Assembly (NCBI GenBank): GCA_030844895.1
Contig: JAUTDX010007450.1
Span: 1-64,000, forward strand
Direction of reading: 5' to 3'
Origin: Ambrosia x helenae
Lineage: Eukaryota > Streptophyta > Magnoliopsida > Asterales > Asteraceae
Length of the DNA: 64,000 bases
Of this stretch, positions 34,022 through 45,190 are shown one piece after another (position 1 is the stretch's first letter; every line of letters starts with the position of its first letter). The translations under genes were made by a program, and so were the position numbers. The notes under the pieces are model-generated. The model saw only the letters and a list, made by a program, of their open reading frames with translations, was not told where the DNA came from and did no database searches.

Positions 34022-35385
34022 TACTTAGCATCCCGTCTTAGATATTTATCTTAGAAAAACATTAAAGAAATTAAGAAAATATATACCTTGTAAGGTTTTA
34101 TATATACAAAACTTGAAATACATTTTGAATTATGGGACAACAGTGGCTAGATGCTGCACTTCTGTGAAATGTTTCCACTTTTTCCTGCCCATGTCCTCTT
34201 CATCAAATTTTCAGATCACTACATTGCAATTCAAGTGGACATCTTTTGCTGAGAAATATGGCAATACACTTGCCACTTGGTCGACGATTTAGCAACGTCT
34301 ACCACTCTACCAGCTTCATGTGCATGTGTGTTGCCACGTATTGGATTCGATTTCTAATTTTCTATTAAATGGCTTATGTAGATCATTTATAGTAATCTGT
34401 TGTAGTTTTCTAACACATATTACAGTTTGTAAACGCAGGGCCTGTATGTCTGAGTGCTCGTCTTCAGACATACGTACTGTCAATTGATGTCTCATTCAGC
34501 GACAATGAGATATATCGGAGGAAGCAACAAAGAAGAATATCAAGCGTAATCTTTGTGCAAATGAGGTGGTTGTTTCGAATAGCTGGCCAAATTTCTTTAC
34601 ATTATCATTTTAAGAATATAGCTAGATATACTCGTGATACATGACTATTGACAATCAGTAACTTTTCTTAAGAAGTCATGCTTTAATATTGATTTTCCAT
34701 TTGTTGGTATAAGAATTTGGTTAGATTTTACTATTGAGGATGCAGTTACTCTCTCTGTCCCCAAAAGTTACTTAACTGATACGAGTCTAACCATGAGAAT
34801 ACATATATTGTCCCATGAGTGCATAAACACGCCTCATGTTCATTGTCATCACTCATCAGGAAGGGCAGAGTTCAAATCTCGAGCGACACTTAATAGCCTT
34901 ATCAACAAGCTTTGATTGATGCTTCTTGTGCATTAAAAGGTTACCTTGTTCAATTATATTTTATCTGATGTGTGTTGCATTGGACAAGTTGACTTATTCA
35001 ATCTTGTTAGTGATAAATAAGTGAAGAAATTCTTGATTGGGTAATAGCCATTTTGTATATCTACTGATCTAATCCTCATTTTTAATATATCAACTTGTTC
35101 CACTTATCCTTTTTTTATATTTATAAGACTTGTTGACTTTTCTCTAATTCCAATATATGTACAAGTACAACCGAGCAAGTTGTTTAATTTACTTTTTAAT
35201 ATATTAGGTAGGTAACAAATCAATGTCAAAAGAAGCTAGATGACACGATGCAACTTTTTATATGCGAGTCTGTGACAATATAGAACCTTTTATTATTAGC
35301 ATTATGTACTAAAAACACATATATTTCTTTATCATTATTTACAAACATTGCTTTTGCAATAGTTGCAAACATTTCTAACAGGTCA
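34022..35385. other. Upstream region of the TNL gene
   Basis: No exon recognised. A tRNA-like B box (AGAGTTCAAATCTCGAG) near 34868 suggests another SINE relic. The TNL promoter must lie in the last part; no specific element was assigned. Confidence 0.4.
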
Positions 35386-36995
35386 ATGGCATCTTCATCC
35401 ACATCTTCTTACTCCATTCAGACATCTTCATCTTTGTCATGGAATCATGATGTTTTCCTCAGTTTCAGAGGAGAAGACACACGTAAGACTTTTGTCGATC
35501 ATCTCTATACAAGTCTTGTGGAACATGGGATCCACACGTATAAGGACGATGTAACACTTCCTCGGGGAGAATCAATTGGTCCTGCCCTCTTGAAGGCTAT
35601 CAGAGAATCGCGGATTGCTATCATCGTATTCTCAGAAAACTATGCTGATTCTTCGTGGTGCTTGGACGAGCTTGCATATATTATGAATTGCATGGATGAG
35701 AGAGGACAAATCGTTTTGCCCATATTCTATCACGTGGATCCCTCGGATATACGAAAACAGAAAGGGAAGTACAAAGAAGCGTTTGACAAACATGAGTTGG
35801 AGAACAAAAACAAAGTTGAATCTTGGAGAAAAGCACTGTTTGATGCTGGTAATCTTTCTGGATGGGTACCTGACCACACTGCAAATGGGTAATTTTTCTC
35901 TTCATGGTTTTAAGCTTGGCTCCGGATATTCACACAATGCAACATTTTATTCACACAACCCTATACGGGCCGTAGAGGGCTTTACGGCCCGTAGAGGCAT
36001 AATTTTGATACCTCTACGGGTCGTAGAGGCCTCTACGGCCCGTAGGTAATCATTAACAATGATTATATGATTGTTAATGATTACCTACGGGCCGTAGAGG
36101 CCTCTACGACCTGTAGAGGTAGTCTTAATTTTTTCTGGCAATGAAGAAGGTCAATGAGGATGTTTATGTTTTGCCTACGGCCCTTAGAGGCCTCTACGGG
36201 TCGTAGACAAAAAAAAAAAAAAAAAAAACGTTTGGGACGAGCTTCGATCTTGGGCACATTATAACACAAACACACACACAAGTCTTGTTTCGTATATGGG
36301 GACCATCTGGGCTACCAGTTCGCTGGTTTCTTTATTGGAAAATATTAATATAACATAAACTAGTTTAGGCACCCTCTACGGCCCGTAGAGGTCTCTACGA
36401 CCCGTAGAGGATTTGTTTTTTTTTTTTTTACATTTTAATTGTTTAGTAAATACCCACGAGCGTAGTGAATCATCAGAATAGTTACAAAAAAAATTAAATT
36501 TTAATTGTTTAATTTTTTAAATTTTTTGATGTCGTCTCGATAAGCGTGTAAAACGTTAACACAAGCGTTTATATAAGCAAAACGATAAAACTAAACGTTA
36601 ACAGGAGCGTTCAAAATAAAGATTGTTTAAAGTTACTACATAACAGAATCATAAATAAAACATCGTATCATCAGGCGGCGGCGGCGGCTTTGTAGTCACG
36701 TAGCCAGACCCGGTCTACATATTCAAAAATATCTGTAAAAAATAGAACAAAGTTATTTGTTAATGTGTGTATGCGTTTTAAACTAAATTAATACGGTGAA
36801 TGTACCATCTCGTTCGTCCTGACATAGTCGTTTGTAGAATCGGTCTAACCAGTGTCGGTACCATTCTGGAGATGAAGATCTACATAGTCGCTTAAAAGAT
36901 TTCACAAATATTTTCCAATCTTTATCTCCAAAGGCTTTTCTGCAGTGCTTCAATATATTTTTGTGAATGTGATACCTGAATGCATAATAAAACTC

Positions 36996-37037
<42 letters not shown>

Positions 37038-39462
37038 TGTATTACCTGCATAACAACTTTGAAGTTGCTGGAAATACAATGTCGCATGCATTCATCAAGG
37101 CTTTCTCACAATAAGTTATTATAGCACGGGGCTCCGTACTATCTTCTAGCAAATCTTTAAGTCTTTGTAGCACCCACAGGTAGTTATCATTTTTTTCACG
37201 GGAGATAAATGCATGGGCGACACAAAACGACTTGGATGTTGATGTCATACCCACAACTTGAACAAACGGAAGTTTATGCTCGTTCGTTTTGTAGGTCGCA
37301 TCAATCATCAGCACATGCGGGAACGCACGCCATAATCTGTGCGAGATGGGATGGACAAACAAAATATCCTCGATCGCTTTTGTAGAGGCATTCTTCCGGG
37401 TGAAGTAAATAAATTCTTTTTCCACCAATGTGGTTTCGAGTACCTGCATAGCAATAATAATAATAATTAAAAAATAATAATAAAGTAGTAGTAGTAATAA
37501 TAATAATAACAAGAGATAATAATACCTGCATTTGAGTCCTGCCGCCGTATAACAAATGCCTAACCTTGGTTATTGTGTTATGTATGTCTCTTAAGATGCA
37601 GGGACTATCCGGGTTTTGTTTTCTAACGGCCGTATGTATGTCTACTGGCGTAACATTTTGAAAGTAAAGTGTATCCACCAATTTTAACTCGCCCGGACCC
37701 AGCCTCCTAGCATACGCGTGACCCTCGATGTGTTGGAAAGGTTTGTGATTATGTTTTTGGTTCACGACCTCCAAAATATAACCATCGTGGCCGGAGTGGT
37801 ATTTCCCTTTTAGTTCAAACTTGCAATCACATTTTTTGCTGCCCGTCTTTCGAACTGTGGCTACACTACGATGTACGCCACTACGGTCACATCGTATCCA
37901 TGCCGTCGTCACCCTCCTATTCGGCCCCCTGCCATCCGAAACAGTACGTCCGTATACGGTAATGTAACCATTAATTTTGGCCCTTTCATGAACCCAATCT
38001 GTCAGGTCTTTAAGAGACCCGAATACCTGCAAAATTTATATACGAGTTCAAATAACAACTAATATATACGAGTTCAAATCTCACAAACCCTAAAACAAAT
38101 ATATGTACGGGGCTAAATATACGAGTCTAAATATGTACACTATTAAATATACACGGGTCTAAATTATAAACAAGTGTAAATACATAAACACACCTGATTT
38201 GTTTCAAACGAAACCTCCGGGACAGGTTCGTCGCCACCGTTGTCGCCACCGTCGTCGCCACCGTTGTCGCCACCGTTATCACCTCCCTCGTGCGATCCCT
38301 TGAAGCTGCCATGACCCTCCTCGTGCGAATGATAAGTCCCGTACTCCTGGTTCAAACCGGGCAGCAGGTTCAAATCGGGTAGCAGGTTCAAATCGGGTAG
38401 CGCATTCCCGTCATCACCGTGAACAACGGATCTAACCTCCTCCTCACCATGTTCCACCACGGGTCCGAAAATGCTTTCCGAGACGTGAGATATGCTATAC
38501 GAATGCTCCCATTGCTCCGAAACATTACTGTAGTGGCTCGAAGACATCGCGGTAGCTTGGAATCGATCAGATTTTTCGTGCTCCGTTTTTTTTAAAATTT
38601 TCGTTGTCTGAGAAAAGGAGACAAGGAAGAAGGATTTATCTGGACCTCTACGGCCCGTAGAGGTCTCTACGGGCCGTATAGGGTTTAATGCTCCCAACAA
38701 CCCACTTTTCTACGGGTCGTAGAGACCTCTTCGGCCCGTAGAGGTACAGAATTTTCAGACTGACACACTGCAAAGTCAGTCTGATCATTGAATATTCTCG
38801 TACCTCGTACCCTCTACGGCTCGTAGAGGTCTCTACGGGCCGTCTAGGGTTTAAATGCTTCTCACCAAACCACCTCTACTGGCCGTAGAGAGGTCTACGG
38901 GCCGTAGAGGTTACTCGCATTAATTGCACTGACACCCTCTACGGCCCGTAGAGCCCTCTACGAGCCGTAGAGGGTTGTGCAAACCTAAAAATTGTTATTG
39001 TGTAAATAACATGCCTTTTAAGCTTTTGTGCTTAAGACGTTTGTATTTTTTAAAAACTCAACCTGTATAATTGTACAAATTGTGACAACATTTAGCCCGT
39101 CTATCTTTACTTTTTGCTGTTCATTTTGTCCCATTAAGTAGGGGTCAGCAAACCTTAACCGTTAACCGAAATTAACCAATAACCGAACCGTAACCGAATC
39201 GAATTAACCGATAACCGATATTAACCGATGGTTACGGTTAAGGTTATTTGATTAACCGATTAATCGGTTATGGTTATGGTCTAAGGGTGTCACAAAACCG
39301 AACATTAACCGAATTGAACCGAATGAATTAATGTATGCTTTTAAAATATATATATACTAGCTTTTATCCCGGGAGTGTCCCGGGGTTAAAATATCTAATA
39401 TAACATAATAAAATATCTAATATGACAACATAATTAATGATTTGCCAATACATGATTAATGA

Positions 39463-39494
<32 letters not shown>

Positions 39495-39960
39495 TATTTT
39501 AAACAAATTTCTGCCATAAGTTATCATATTCAAATATAAAATAAGGAATCTCTGCCTATGAAGTTAAGTTTATCGTTTGTGATTTATTAGTAGAGTAAAA
39601 TATATTTGAAAACAAAACCCCACAAAAATAGTTGTTTTTTTTCTCCGTTTTTATATAGCACTATGGTACTCGTTGGAAAGATAATAAAACGCTCGTTAAT
39701 TTGGTGTAATTTTTTTCTTTAAAAAATCTCGTATATAAAAGATATTAACGTTTAAAAGTTATGGGAGGAAACACTAGAGAGAAAATTTAATTTTGTTTTT
39801 AAATTCTTATCTTTTCCTAAAATAATTATAATATATATAGATTTATTAAAAAAACTCAAAAATTAAAAAAATCCTACATGATGCCACGTGGCACATTCAA
39901 GGAGGGGTTGAGGCCTCCATTGAATGCCACATAATCAAAGTTCAATTCTTTTATTATAAG

Positions 39961-39996
<36 letters not shown>

Positions 39997-42900
39997 TAAG
40001 GTTATATTGGAAACCCTTGTTATATGGTTAACTCTAGAAACTCTAACTTCCCGACTTTTTTTTTATGAAAATTTTATGGTGTGTAATATACATGATTTTA
40101 AGCATTTTGCGCCAAAAAATTGAAAAAGCGCCGAGCCGTTTAAAAAAAACCGTCTTCGGGTAAAAAATGGTTAATACGTTTAGTTTCGCTTAACACGTGT
40201 TAGTCAAAACTTTATTTATTTAAAAAAAAAACTACTCAACACTTTTTTGATTTTTTTTGCTTAAAATGCTTAAAATCATGTATATTACATGCCCTATTTT
40301 CTTCAAAAAAAAATTGGGAAGTCAGAGTTTCCAGAGTTTACCATATAACAAGGGTTTCCACATTATCCTTACCCTATATATATGTGTGTATATATATATA
40401 TATATACATGTTCAAGGAATCGAACTCTTTATATACATAAAACTTTTGTACATGATATAATTAAGTTTAAAAGGTTCAAAAAATAACCATTATTTAAAAT
40501 TAGACTCATTGTATGCTTGTGTATGTGTCTTTATGTCTTTATTTTATTTTATACAAATGATTGTAAGTGAGACAATATTGGTCTTATATGTTTAGTTAGT
40601 TTAAATTTTAGTTCAAAGCTAGATTGGTTAATTAACCGAAACCGAACCATAACCGAGCCCCATGCTGAAACCGTAGTTCGGTTATGGTTAAGAAAGTTAC
40701 ATAACCGAAACTAGCGGTTATGATTATGGTTAATGGTAATAACCGAACCGAACCGTCATTTGCACACCCCTACCATTAAGAGTCTTACAAGCTACTTTTG
40801 ATATTACCTTTACACTGTGCATGCGTTTATGTTAGTAATACTTGTGTATCCAACGTGCAGGCATGAGTCAAAGTTCATAAAAGAAATTGTAAACACAATC
40901 TCACATAGGTTGTATTCATTACTTCCAAGTGCAAATGAAGACTTCGTTGGAATGGTGACTCGTGTGCACAATTTGAAAATGAAATTAGAACTTGGGTCAG
41001 GTGGTGTGCTCATGATCGGAATTTGGGGCGTCGGGGGTAGTGGTAAGACTACTCTCGCGTCTTCTCTTTATGATGACATCTCTAGCAAGTTTGATGGATG
41101 TTGCTTTCTAGGAAATATTAGGGAAAAATCAAGTAAGGAAGGTTTGGAAAAATTGCAAGAAAGAATTATTTATTGTGTTTTGAAACAGAAAAAGGTGAAA
41201 ATTAGTAGAGTTGAGGAAGGAAGACACATTATAAAAGAGAGCTTATTTCATAGAAAGGTCTTGATTGTTATTGATGATGCCAATGACCGTAAGCAATTAG
41301 AGGCATTAGTTGGATCGCATAATTGGTTTGGTGAAGGAAGCCGTATAATAATCACCACTAGAAACGAGAATCTATTAAATTCTCATAAAGTAAATATGAT
41401 ACACCATACTAGCTTGCTAGATGACACAGAGGCTATTGAGCTCTTTTGCAAGCGCGCACCTCAGGATTATAGAAATATGGAAGATTATGAGTTGCTTTCA
41501 AAAGGTGTGGTTTCTTACGCTGGTGGACTCCCTCTAGCACTTATAGTTCTTGGTTCTTTTCTATGTGACAAGGATATAAACGAGTGGAGGAGCGCATTGG
41601 CTAGATTGAAAGAAGTCCCAAATGCCGAAATTCTGGAAACACTAAAAATCAGCTATGATGGGCTTACACAGGTACAAAAAACATTGTTCCTTGATATAGT
41701 ATGTTTTTTTAGGGGAAGGTATAAAGATAATGCAATGGAAATCTTTGATGCTTGTGGTCTTGACCCTCTTGTGGGCATAAAGGTGTTGATACAAAAGGCT
41801 CTCATAACCATTTCACATGGTTTTTTTAAAATGCATGATCTGATACAAGAAATGGGACACTACATTGTTAAAGGATATCACCTTAACAATCTTGAAATCC
41901 ATAGCAGAGTTTGGGAGGTTAATGAAGTTCAAAAAATTTGGGCTATAGATGTAACAAAGGTAATGGTTCATCTAGCTTTGGTCTTGCACACACACAAACA
42001 CAAACACACATGTACATATAATGAGGCAAGTTACATGAGAATCACTAGCTTTGACAAGGATCACGAAGTGACATATTAAATCACTTGTGATTATGTGTAT
42101 GTTGTGAGTCAAATGAAAACCACAAAAGAGTGGAAAGGCGTAAATTTATATATGTATGCACCTATCGACTAAACAATAATATTTTAATAGTTTTACCTAT
42201 AGTTTATTCACAGATAGATTATAATTTCTAATGATTCACAACAATGTTTTCATTGGTAAATAAATAGTTATTGAACATTTAGTTATACTACACACACATG
42301 CCCTCTAGCACGTGTCATTTCTTCTCCTAATATTATCATCCCTTCCCCTCTACATCTGATATATATAGGCATGTAGCTTAGATATCTACATATGTGTGTG
42401 TGTATGAATTAAGAGTCAATTCGGTACTCAATAATTCTGACATGATTTGTTTCTCTATGACATGCAGGAACTTGACAAGATTGAAGCAATAGTTGTTGGT
42501 TCTCATATGTATGATTCACTACCAAGTCATAATGATGAAGTTGTTGCGAAGATGAAGAAACTTCGGTGGATTGATTGGGGACTTCGTCAACGGAGTTCAT
42601 TGCCAAGAAATTTCCCACCATGGGAGCTTCGTTGTCTAATATTGACAGGAGGCCAACAAAGACAACTTTGGAAGGGTTATAAAGTAAGTTCTTATTGTTC
42701 TTTAATTAGACTTTGCTTCATTTACTTGACAAATTAAATCGTTTATCTCATAACAAATGTCTAGGAGGCTTAAAAATATAGGAAAATGAACAAGTCACAT
42801 GACAAATTTTAAGTGGACATATTTACAATTTTTGTCCTTTCGTGGAGGCGAAAATTATGGATCAAGTCCTTTAAAACTTTTACTTTCACCGGCTATCCTT

Positions 42901-44939
42901 TGTTTGAAAACTTGTCATGCTTTTTGTTCTTTATACTTAAGCCCATCCAAATTCTCAGTTAGTTCCTCCCATGTGCATAACACGTGAGGATAGAAACGTA
43001 ATTTCTCTTCTCTTTTTCTAACAATAGATCCAACTATCACCAAAGGTGGTTGTGTAGCATAACTTGTGGTGATTTTGACAAAGAAGAATAAAATATATTA
43101 AATTAAAAAAATTATAAGAATTGTTCTTTACAGTGAAAAGACCAAAATGCCCTCATGGGTAGTGCACATGACATGATTTAACTAAGAAACTTAACGTCCG
43201 TTAGTCTAAGGACAACCAACGTGACAAGTTGTTAAAAAAAGGACAACGATTGAAAGTAAAAGTTTTAAAGGACTTGATCCATAATTTTGGCCTCTACAAA
43301 GGACACAAATTGTATTTCTGTCTTTTAAATGAGTTAGATTGATTGTTATCTGATTCATAATAACTCACTCCTTGGGCTACAAGTATGTGTTTCGCGTATT
43401 TGATTTGATTTTTTTTTTTAAATTTATGTATGTGCGCTTGTTTCAATTTAACCATTCATCAATAAACTCTTGACTCATCTAGCTACCTTGCAACAGTTTC
43501 TACCAAATTTGAGGATGATCAAATTGCAATTTTTTGATGAACTAATCATGACACCAGATTTTGGTGGACTTTCAAAACTTGAGAAATTCATGCTTCATAG
43601 TACTTCGAGTTTAAAGGAGATTCATTCGTCGATTGAAGGCTTGGAAAAACTTGCTTACTTAAGTGTGGAATATTGTAACAAGTTCAAGACGTTTCCGCCC
43701 GTAAACGTGATAAAGAGACTAACGACGCTTATAATTTCAAACTGTAGTAAAATTTCTAAGAGTCAGAAACAAGTCGAATATCGTACAAACTGTCTTGCTA
43801 CATGTTTGCCGTGTTGTAGCAATGCTTATGACAATGAACTATCAGATGATTTAGAAGAGCCTTTTCTAATTCACAAAGGCATGAACCATATAGGCTTACA
43901 ATTTATAAGCAAGAACTTAAAAAAGTTGATTCTCAGACAATGCAATTTGGGTGATGATGACTTTGATTATGATGTTTGGGATTTACCCTGTTTAAAAGAA
44001 CTCGATCTATCAATCAACGCATTTTCACGATTAAATTTTAGCATCTTGAAACTTCCTCGCCTCAAATGGCTCGATGTGTCAGAGTGCACAAGCCTCGTAG
44101 AATTGTCAGGGCTCCCATCAAGTATAGCTTCTCTTAGAGCAGATTGGTGTGAGTCATTAGAAATGGTTGGAGATACATCAAACTGTAAATGGTTGTGGAA
44201 TGTCTCATTTTTTGGGAGGGATAATGGAGTAAGTGCACTTGGCGGTGACACTGTATTACATTCCTTGCTCGAGGTTAATTACGCCCTTTGTTTTAAATTT
44301 CAATATATGAGACTAATGTTTATCAGTAATCATAAATGTGTTTGGTTTTGGTGGCAGGGAGATGCTATTAAAGATCACTTTATCAGTTTCACCCATTCTA
44401 TCAGGCACCATATTCCAAAGAGGTTTGTAGACAAATTGGTTAGGGGGAAGACATTTACATTGCGGCTTCCACCTAATTGGTACAATGACTATTCTGGCTT
44501 CTTAATATGCAATGCTAACAACTACTACGCTTTGTCTTTTACGATAAGTATGAAGCAGGATGATCTAGAGAAAGATTCTCGGTATGAGGTTATGCAGGAG
44601 TCTGCTGAAGCACCCGAGTCTTATTTTTATTCAACATACGTAGGATATGTTTCTTTTAACTCATTAATTAGGCATGGCGCAAGGTTGAATTCAGCATACA
44701 ATATGATTTCCTTTTCTATTGGCGCCCAATATGCGTCTTCTTATGAAGGTGAGAGTAGGTTTGTAGCTGAACTTGTTCCTAGGAAAAGCAAAGATGATCA
44801 CATGGCGCAAACAACAAAAGTCATAAAAGATTGTTCAGAGTTTTATGACGAGGAACGTGAATATGGAAAGACATTTACGATCCAACATCATTCTGAGTCC
44901 TTTATCAAGATTTTATGGCGTCCTTGCTATTGGTACTAG
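35386..44939 (+). CDS. TIR-NBS-LRR (TNL) intracellular immune receptor
   Basis: Five exons: 35386-35888, 40861-41959, 42468-42683, 43497-44273, 44358-44939; all GT/AG, phases agree, 1058 aa. Such receptors sense pathogen effectors; the TIR domain is an NAD-consuming enzyme that signals cell death. TIR (residues 20-165): DVFLSFRGEDTRKTF, then the catalytic Glu95 in SSWCLDELAYI. NB-ARC: P-loop GVGGSGKTT (224-232), kinase-2 VLIVIDDAND, GSRIIITTRN, GGLPLAL, FLDIVCFF and KMHDL (MHD 492-494). Exons 3-4 give a short LRR region (PNLRMIKL.., LEKLAYLSVEYCNKF). Exon 5 is a post-LRR C-JID-like domain (FTLRLPPNWYND). Every key motif is present and no stop interrupts it. Intron 1 is 4972 bp because of transposon insertions. 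Intron 4 (84 nt) has no stop and is a multiple of three, so its retention would add 28 residues. Confidence 0.9.
35908..35917. repeat. Target-site duplication, left (TTTTAAGCTT)
   Basis: Identical 10-mer at 39016-39025. The length matches the 9-11 bp duplications of Mutator-like elements. It brackets the element exactly where both ends read GGC. Confidence 0.8.
36009..36121. repeat. Long near-perfect palindrome (41-bp exact arms, 9-bp loop)
   Basis: 36020-36060 is the exact inverse of 36070-36110; the loop is GATTATATG. With one mismatch the arms extend to about 36009 and 36121. Each arm holds two halves of the CCTCTACGG-type palindrome plus TAATCATTAACAAT. Such a structure could extrude as a cruciform. 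It exists only at the left end of the MULE. Confidence 0.9.
36671..38547 (-). CDS. MULE transposase, FAR1-related, truncated, with altered catalytic site
   Basis: Five exons on the minus strand: 38194-38547, 37526-38026, 37046-37443, 36806-36975, 36671-36732; phases agree, 494 aa. Residues 51-63 contain DLNLLP twice (EAR-type DLNxxP), then a GGDNGGD repeat (88-106). Residues 160-212 hold a FAR1-like zinc region (C164, C184, C186, HNH 210-212). The MULE transposase domain (about 286-430) reads FPHVLMIDATYKTN (first Asp 333), GMTSTSKSF, then IITYCEKALMN where family members have TD.E.AL, so the second catalytic Asp is Tyr396. LLCR|YHIHKN follows. The protein stops after DIFEYVDRVWLRDYKAAAAA, before the usual segment with the third acidic residue. 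Catalysis is unlikely; DNA binding or repression is possible but inferred. Confidence 0.8.
39016..39025. repeat. Target-site duplication, right (TTTTAAGCTT)
   Basis: Right-hand copy of the 10-mer at 35908-35917. Confidence 0.8.
39357..39990 (-). mobile_element. Helitron-like element nested in the hAT
   Basis: On the minus strand the 3' end reads a CCCCGGGACACTCCCGGGA hairpin, a short spacer and CTAG (39357-39360) followed by T. The opposite end lies in an AT repeat near 39841-39990; a TC start is possible at 39841 or in the TATA tract. The internal TGCCACGTGGCATC palindrome and AATTGAACTTTGATTATGTG-type sequence fit common plant non-autonomous Helitrons. The 5' limit is uncertain. Confidence 0.6.
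39990..40378. mobile_element. MITE with about 60-bp inverted repeats, nested in the hAT
   Basis: Left TATAAGGTTATATTGGAAAC then CCTTGTTATATGGT; the right end is its inverse (ACCATATAACAAGGGTTTCC). The interior has AAGCATTTTGCGCC and TTGCTTAAAATGCTTAAAAT. Abuts the Helitron-like element in a TA tract. Non-coding. Confidence 0.75.
42816..43322. mobile_element. Mutator-type MITE in TNL intron 3
   Basis: Inverted arms of about 72 bp: left through ATTATGGATCAAGTCCTTTA, right TAAAGGACTTGATCCATAAT, close to identical in their inner half. Flanked by TTTTAAGTG (42807-42815) and TTTTAAATG (43323-43331), a 9-bp duplication with one change. 507 bp, no coding capacity. Confidence 0.75.
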
Positions 44940-45190
44940 TCTCACAAACCCATTCCCACAGGTCTTTTGGCCGTTTGATATTTTAATTTTTGCATCATCT
45001 AGTGTTGTGTACTGAGATATGATGCCTGGTTAACTTGTTGTTTCTTCAATTTTTTATTTTTATTTTTTAAACTATCTTGCTTATTGAAATTTGGAATCGA
45101 CATATAAACTGTTGTATTGTTAATTTCTTGTCTCAGAAGTTCATTGCATATAGCTGATGACAGGGTAGATTCATGATACAAAAATCTTTT
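44940..45190. other. TNL 3' flank
   Basis: T/A-rich sequence immediately after the TNL stop codon, probably the 3' UTR. No clear canonical poly(A) signal was assigned. Confidence 0.35.

Larger units (their letters stand above)
35918..39015. mobile_element. Complete Mutator-like element (MULE) in TNL intron 1
   Basis: 3098 bp, flanked by the 10-bp duplication TTTTAAGCTT. Both ends begin GGC and share an inverted pattern: left GGCTCCGGATATTCACACAA..., right (reverse complement) GGCATGTTATTTACACAA..., then both reach CACAACCC and enter arrays of palindromic repeats. Ten dimers of a 19-bp palindrome (consensus CCTCTACGGGCCGTAGAGG) lie near the ends, five per side: about 35963, 36011, 36085, 36174, 36370 and 38641, 38706, 38810, 38871, 38934. 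A five-exon transposase gene sits between, on the minus strand. It starts 29 bp after the donor of TNL exon 1 and is removed with the intron. Confidence 0.85.
39139..40772. mobile_element. hAT-type element with 8-bp target duplication CCATTAAG
   Basis: Ends TAGGGGTCAGCAAA and TTTGCACACCCCTA are 14-bp inverted repeats with two mismatches. CCATTAAG is duplicated exactly at 39131-39138 and 40773-40780. Subterminal regions are packed with AACCGAACCG/CGGTTATGG motifs (39150-39330 and 40627-40758), as in many plant hAT elements. 1634 bp, no transposase. Two further elements are nested inside. Lies in TNL intron 1, 123 bp beyond the MULE. Confidence 0.88.

Noticed and set aside
35963..38975. Regularly spaced palindromic repeats resembling a CRISPR array
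   Set aside because: The units are paired palindromes at the two ends of a transposon with its own target duplication, spacings are irregular, and the DNA is plant nuclear.
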